Shown here: positions 21,069-24,089 of the stretch, one piece after another | Position numbering within the stretch: position 1 is the stretch's first letter | Layout of the letters: every line of letters begins with the position of its first letter | Assembly: GCA_023375785.1 (NCBI GenBank) | Contig: SZWC01000097.1 | Coordinates: 482,179-506,267, forward strand | Length of the DNA stretch: 24,089 nucleotides | Source of the DNA: Penium margaritaceum | Taxonomy: Eukaryota > Streptophyta > Zygnematophyceae > Desmidiales > Peniaceae | Direction of reading: 5' to 3' | The notes under the pieces: generated by a model | What the model was told of the DNA's origin: nothing | The model's database searches: none | The model's input: only the letters and a program-made list of their open reading frames with translations | Made by a program: the position numbers and the translations under genes

Positions 21069-21864
21069 TGGTCAGAAACACAGTGGTCAGAAACACAGCG
21101 GTCAGAAACACAGTGGTCAGAAACACACTTGTCTGAATAGCACTTGTCAGAAACACAGTGGTCATAAAACACACTGGTCAGAAACACAGTGGTGAGAAAC
21201 ACATTGTTCCGAAACACAGGGGTTAAAAACGCAGTGGTCAGAAAAACAGTGGTCAGAATCACACCGGTCAGAAACACAGTGGTCAGGAACACAGTGGTCA
21301 GAAGCACAGTGGTTAGAGACATGCTGGTCAGAAACAAACTGGTCAGAAACACCGTGGTCAGAAACACACTAGTCAGAAACACAGTGGTCATAAACACACT
21401 GGTCAGAAACACAGTGGTCAGAAACACAGTGGTCAGAAACACACTGGTCAGAAAGACACTGGTCAGAAAGACATTGGTCAGAAACACACTGGTCAGAAAC
21501 ACACTGGTCAGAAACACAGTGGTCAGAAACACACTGGTCAGAAACACAGTGGTCAGAAACACAGTGGTCAGAAACACAGTGATCAGAAACAAAGTGGTCT
21601 GAAACACTGTGGTCAGAAACACAGTGGTCAGAAACACAGTGGTCAGAAACACAGTGGTCAAAAAAACAGTGGTCAGAAACACACTAGTCAGAAACACACT
21701 AGTCAGAAACACACTGGTCAAAAACACAGTGGTTAGAAACACAGTGGTCAGAAACACAGTGGTCAGAAACACACTGGTCTGAAACACACTCCTCAGAAAC
21801 ACAGTGGTCAGAATTACACTGGTCAGAAACACACTTGTCAGAAACACACCGGTCAGAAACACAG
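21069..21864. repeat. Superunit 2 middle segment
   Basis: The first 490 bp match 17398-17890 of superunit 1. From about 21560 the monomers include TGATCAG, CAAAG, TGGTCTG with CACTG, two successive TAGTCAG monomers and the TGGTCTG/TCCTCAG pair also seen at 14972. No gene is visible. Confidence 0.85.
21159..21174. other. 16-bp length-variant monomer, paired with 17488-17503
   Basis: TGGTCATAAAACACAC matches the monomer at 17488 base for base. A shared insertion this rare shows common descent of the two superunits. Confidence 0.95.
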
Positions 21865-22314
21865 TGGTCAGGAACACACTGGTCAGAAACACACTGGTCC
21901 GAAACACAGAGGTCAGAAACACACTGGTCAGAGCCACACTCGTCAGAAACACTGTGGTCAGAAACGCACTGGTCAGGAACACAGTGGTCAGGAACACACT
22001 GGTCAGAAACACACTGGTCCGAAACACAGAGGTCAGAAACACACTGGTCAGAGCCACACTCGTCAGAAACACTGTGGTCAGAAACGCACTGGTCAGGAAC
22101 ACAGTGGTCAGGAACACACTGGTCAGAAACACACTGGTCCGAAACACAGAGGTCAGAAACACACTGGTCAGAGCCACACTCGTCAGAAACACTGTGGTCA
22201 GAAACGCACTGGTCAGGAACACAGTGGTCAGGAACACACTGGTCAGAAACACACTGGTCCGAAACACAGAGGTCAGAAACACACTGGTCAGAGCCACACT
22301 CGTCAGAAACACTG
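21865..22314. repeat. 120-bp higher-order repeat (8 monomers), about 3.75 copies
   Basis: The marks are TGGTCCGAAACACAG (21895, 22015, 22135, 22255), AGGTCAG, TGGTCAGAGCCACAC, TCGTCAGAAACACTG, AACGCAC and two GGAACAC monomers. All but the TGGTCCG monomer are found in the same order at the end of the 300-bp unit (20980-21068). The block is therefore a re-amplified piece of that unit. It is unrelated in content to the 120-bp block at 2401-3640. Confidence 0.95.
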
Positions 22315-22478
22315 TGGTCAGAAACACAGTGGTCAGCAACACACTGGTCAGAAACACACTGGTCAGAAACACAGAGGTCAGAAACACAGCTGTCAGAAAT
22401 TCACTGGACAAAGGCACACTGGTCGGAACACAGCGGTCAGAAATACAGTGGTCAGAAACACAATGGTCAGAAACATAG

Positions 22479-23567
22479 TGGTCAGAAACCCAGTGTCAGA
22501 AACACAGTGGTCAGAAACACAATGGTCAAAAACACACTGATCAGAAACACAGTGGTCAGAAAAACACTGGTCAGAAACACAGTGGTCAGAAACACAGTGG
22601 TCAGAAACACAGTGGTCAGAAACAAACTGGTCAGAAACACATTGGTCAGAAACAGAGTGGTCATAAACACACTGGTCAGAAACAGTTTCAGATACACAGT
22701 GGTTAGAAACACACTGGTCAGAAACACACCGGTCAGAAACACAGTGGTCAGAAACACACTGGTCAGAAACACATTGGTCAGAAACACTGTGGTCAGAAAC
22801 CCAGTCGTCAGAAACACAGTGGTCAGAAACAAATTGGTCAGAAAAAAGTGGTCATGAACACACTGGTCTGAAACAGACTGGTCAGAAACAAACTGGTCAG
22901 AAACACACTGGTCAGAAACACAATGGTCAGAAACACAGTGGTCAGAAACACAGCGGTCGGAAACAAACTGGTCAGAAACACAGTGGTCAGAAATGCAGTG
23001 GTCAGAAACACAGTGGTCAGCAACACATCGGTCAGAAACACACAGGTCATAAACAAAGTGTTCGGAAACACAGAGGTCAGAAATTCACTGGTCAAAGGCA
23101 CACTGGTCAGAACAGAGCAGTCAGAAATACAGTGGTCAGAAACACAATGGTCAGAAACATAGTGGTCAGAAACCCAGTGGTCAGAAAAACACCGGTCAGA
23201 AACACACTGGGCAAAAACACACTGGTCAGAAACACAGTGGTCAGAAACACACTGGTCAGAAACACAGAGGTCAGAAACACAGTGGTCAGAAACCCAGTGG
23301 TCAGAAAGACACTGGTCAGACACACAGTGGTCAGAAACACACTGGTCAGAAACACAGGGGTCAGAAACACACTGGTCAGAAACACACTGATCAGAAACAC
23401 AGTGATAAGAAACACAGTGGTCAGAAACACAGTGGTCAGAAACACAGTGGTCAGAAATACAGTGTTCAGAAACACAGTGGTCAGAAACACAGTGGTCAGA
23501 AACACACTGCTCAGAAACACACTGGTCAGAAACACACTGATCAGAAACACAGAGGTCAGAAACACAA
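22479..23567. repeat. Shortened superunit 3
   Basis: It opens with AAACCCAG and the 14-mer at 22494, and follows superunit 2 to about 22860, including the short pair at 22673/22686. It then jumps to marks from the superunit tail: CAGCGG, TCGGAAACAAAC, AAATTCAC, AAAGGCACAC and a 14-mer at 23104. The 300-bp region and the segment with the 16-mer are missing, consistent with an internal deletion. A 14-mer at 22835 (TGGTCAGAAAAAAG) is one A shorter than in the other superunits. Confidence 0.85.
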
Positions 23568-24089
23568 TGGTCAGGAACACAGTGTCAGAAACACAGTGGT
23601 CAGAAACACACTAGTCAGAAACACACTGGTCAGAAATACCTTGGTCAGAAACACAGTGGTCAGAAACACAGTGGTCAGAAGCCCACTGGTCAGAAACACA
23701 CTGGTCATAAACACAGTGGTCAGAAACACACTGGTCAGAAACACATTGGTCAGAAACACAGTGGTCAGAAACACGGTGGTCAGAAACACACTGGTCAGAA
23801 ACACGTTGGTCAAGAACACAGAGGTCATAAACGCACTGGTCAGAAACCCAGTGTCAGAAACACAGTGGTCAGAAACACACTGGTCAGAAACACACTGGTC
23901 AGAAACACAGTGGTCAGAAACACACTGGTCAGAAACACAGTTGTCAGAAAGACAGTGGTCAGAAACACAGTGGTCAGAAACACAGTGGTCAGAAACACAT
24001 TGGTCAGAAACACAGTGGTCATAAACACACTGGTCAGAAACACAGTAGTCAGAAACACAGTGGTCAGAAACACACTGGTCAGAAACACA
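23568..24089. repeat. Near-consensus monomers at the right edge
   Basis: Two more 14-bp TGTCAGAAACACAG monomers occur at 23583 and 23852, 269 bp apart. The second again follows an AAACCCAG monomer. They may be the starts of further, strongly shortened superunits. Monomers from 23866 to the end are close to consensus and the array continues past the window. No gene is visible. Confidence 0.82.

Larger units (their letters stand above)
19438..22478. repeat. Large superunit 2, about 3.0 kb
   Basis: It starts with the AAACCCAG monomer and the 14-mer at 19453. The framework of landmarks is that of superunit 1, but the internal amplifications differ. The 300-bp unit is present four times (19869-21068) and a 120-bp piece of it 3.75 times (21865-22314), while the 60-bp and 90-bp blocks are absent. 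Length landmarks at 19453, 19632/19645, 21159 and 22420 correspond to those in superunit 1. Confidence 0.9.
1..24089. repeat. 15-bp tandem satellite/minisatellite array spanning the whole window
   Basis: The consensus monomer is TGGTCAGAAACACAG, with C as a frequent alternative at position 15. All monomers point the same way and follow each other without spacers from the first base to the last. Following the register through the window gives about 1,608 monomers, of which 25 deviate in length: six 13-mers, sixteen 14-mers, one 11-mer and two 16-mers. The net loss is 30 bp, so the register is the same at both ends. The plus strand is purine-rich (10 of 15 bases in the G form) and poor in T (2 of 15). 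Every monomer position shows substitutions somewhere in the array. No flanking unique DNA is present, so neither array boundary is in the window. The family is not one I can name. Satellite or minisatellite DNA of a eukaryote is the natural reading. Confidence 0.98.

Noticed and set aside
1..24089. CRISPR array
   Set aside because: The repeats are 15 bp, directly adjacent, without unique spacers of constant length, and no cas genes are present.
1..24089. Telomeric repeat
   Set aside because: The monomer has no G-run telomere motif and varies at every position. A subtelomeric location is possible but not shown.
1..24089. TGGTCA and AGGTCA nuclear-receptor half-sites every 15 bp
   Set aside because: The spacing does not correspond to the usual direct-repeat response elements, and a six-base match in a repeated monomer is expected to recur by copying. 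No regulatory context is visible.
1..24089. Short hairpins between CACTG and CAGTG junctions of neighbouring C-ending and G-ending monomers
   Set aside because: Arms are only five bases with a ten-base loop, and they follow the irregular C/G order without conservation of pairing.
1..24089. Transposon or retroelement remnants
   Set aside because: No terminal repeats, target-site duplications, poly(A) tract or interrupted monomer register of more than a few bases was found.
1..24089. A new defence or other protein-based system hidden in the window
   Set aside because: No frame contains anything but the pentapeptide repeats, so there is no basis for such a claim.

Overview
The whole 24,089-base window is one uninterrupted tandem array of a 15-bp monomer, consensus TGGTCAGAAACACAG or the same with a final C. 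I count about 1,608 head-to-tail monomers, all in the same orientation. I found no unique sequence, no recognisable gene, no RNA gene, no mobile element and no CRISPR array. The array runs off both ends, so its true length is unknown but exceeds 24 kb. This kind of long, hierarchically organised minisatellite or satellite points to a eukaryotic chromosome, probably heterochromatic, subtelomeric or pericentromeric DNA of an animal or another large-genome eukaryote. The sequence alone does not let me name the species.

The array is a mosaic of two textures. About 9 kb consists of homogeneous higher-order repeats, where a block of several distinct monomers is itself tandemly amplified with copies that look identical or nearly so: 165 bp (11 monomers) at 811-1725, 120 bp (8) at 2401-3640, 165 bp (a different 11) at 5248-6897, 105 bp (7) at 10136-10435, 30 bp (2) at 11049-11348, 60 bp (4) at 16078-17097, 90 bp (6) at 17924-19183, 300 bp (20) at 19869-21068 and 120 bp (a different 8) at 21865-22314. 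The rest is diverged monomers, within which larger and older duplications are still visible: an offset of about 0.88 kb from 3676 to 4558, about 1.5 kb from 7302 to 8801, 225 bp at 10571/10796, and superunits starting at 15437, 19438 and 22479 (4.0 kb, 3.0 kb and a shortened third).

The monomer length is a multiple of 3, and five of the six reading frames of the consensus lack a stop codon. This produces very long open frames on both strands (up to about 1,000 codons, for example minus strand 10994-14101) that encode pentapeptide repeats. I do not annotate them as genes: overlapping frames are all open, insertions and deletions switch frames freely, and the commonest substitution changes the amino acid in all five open frames. 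The interest of the window is in its evolution: nested, repeated local amplification, 25 length-variant monomers that work as landmarks, and superunits that share a framework but have expanded different internal blocks.
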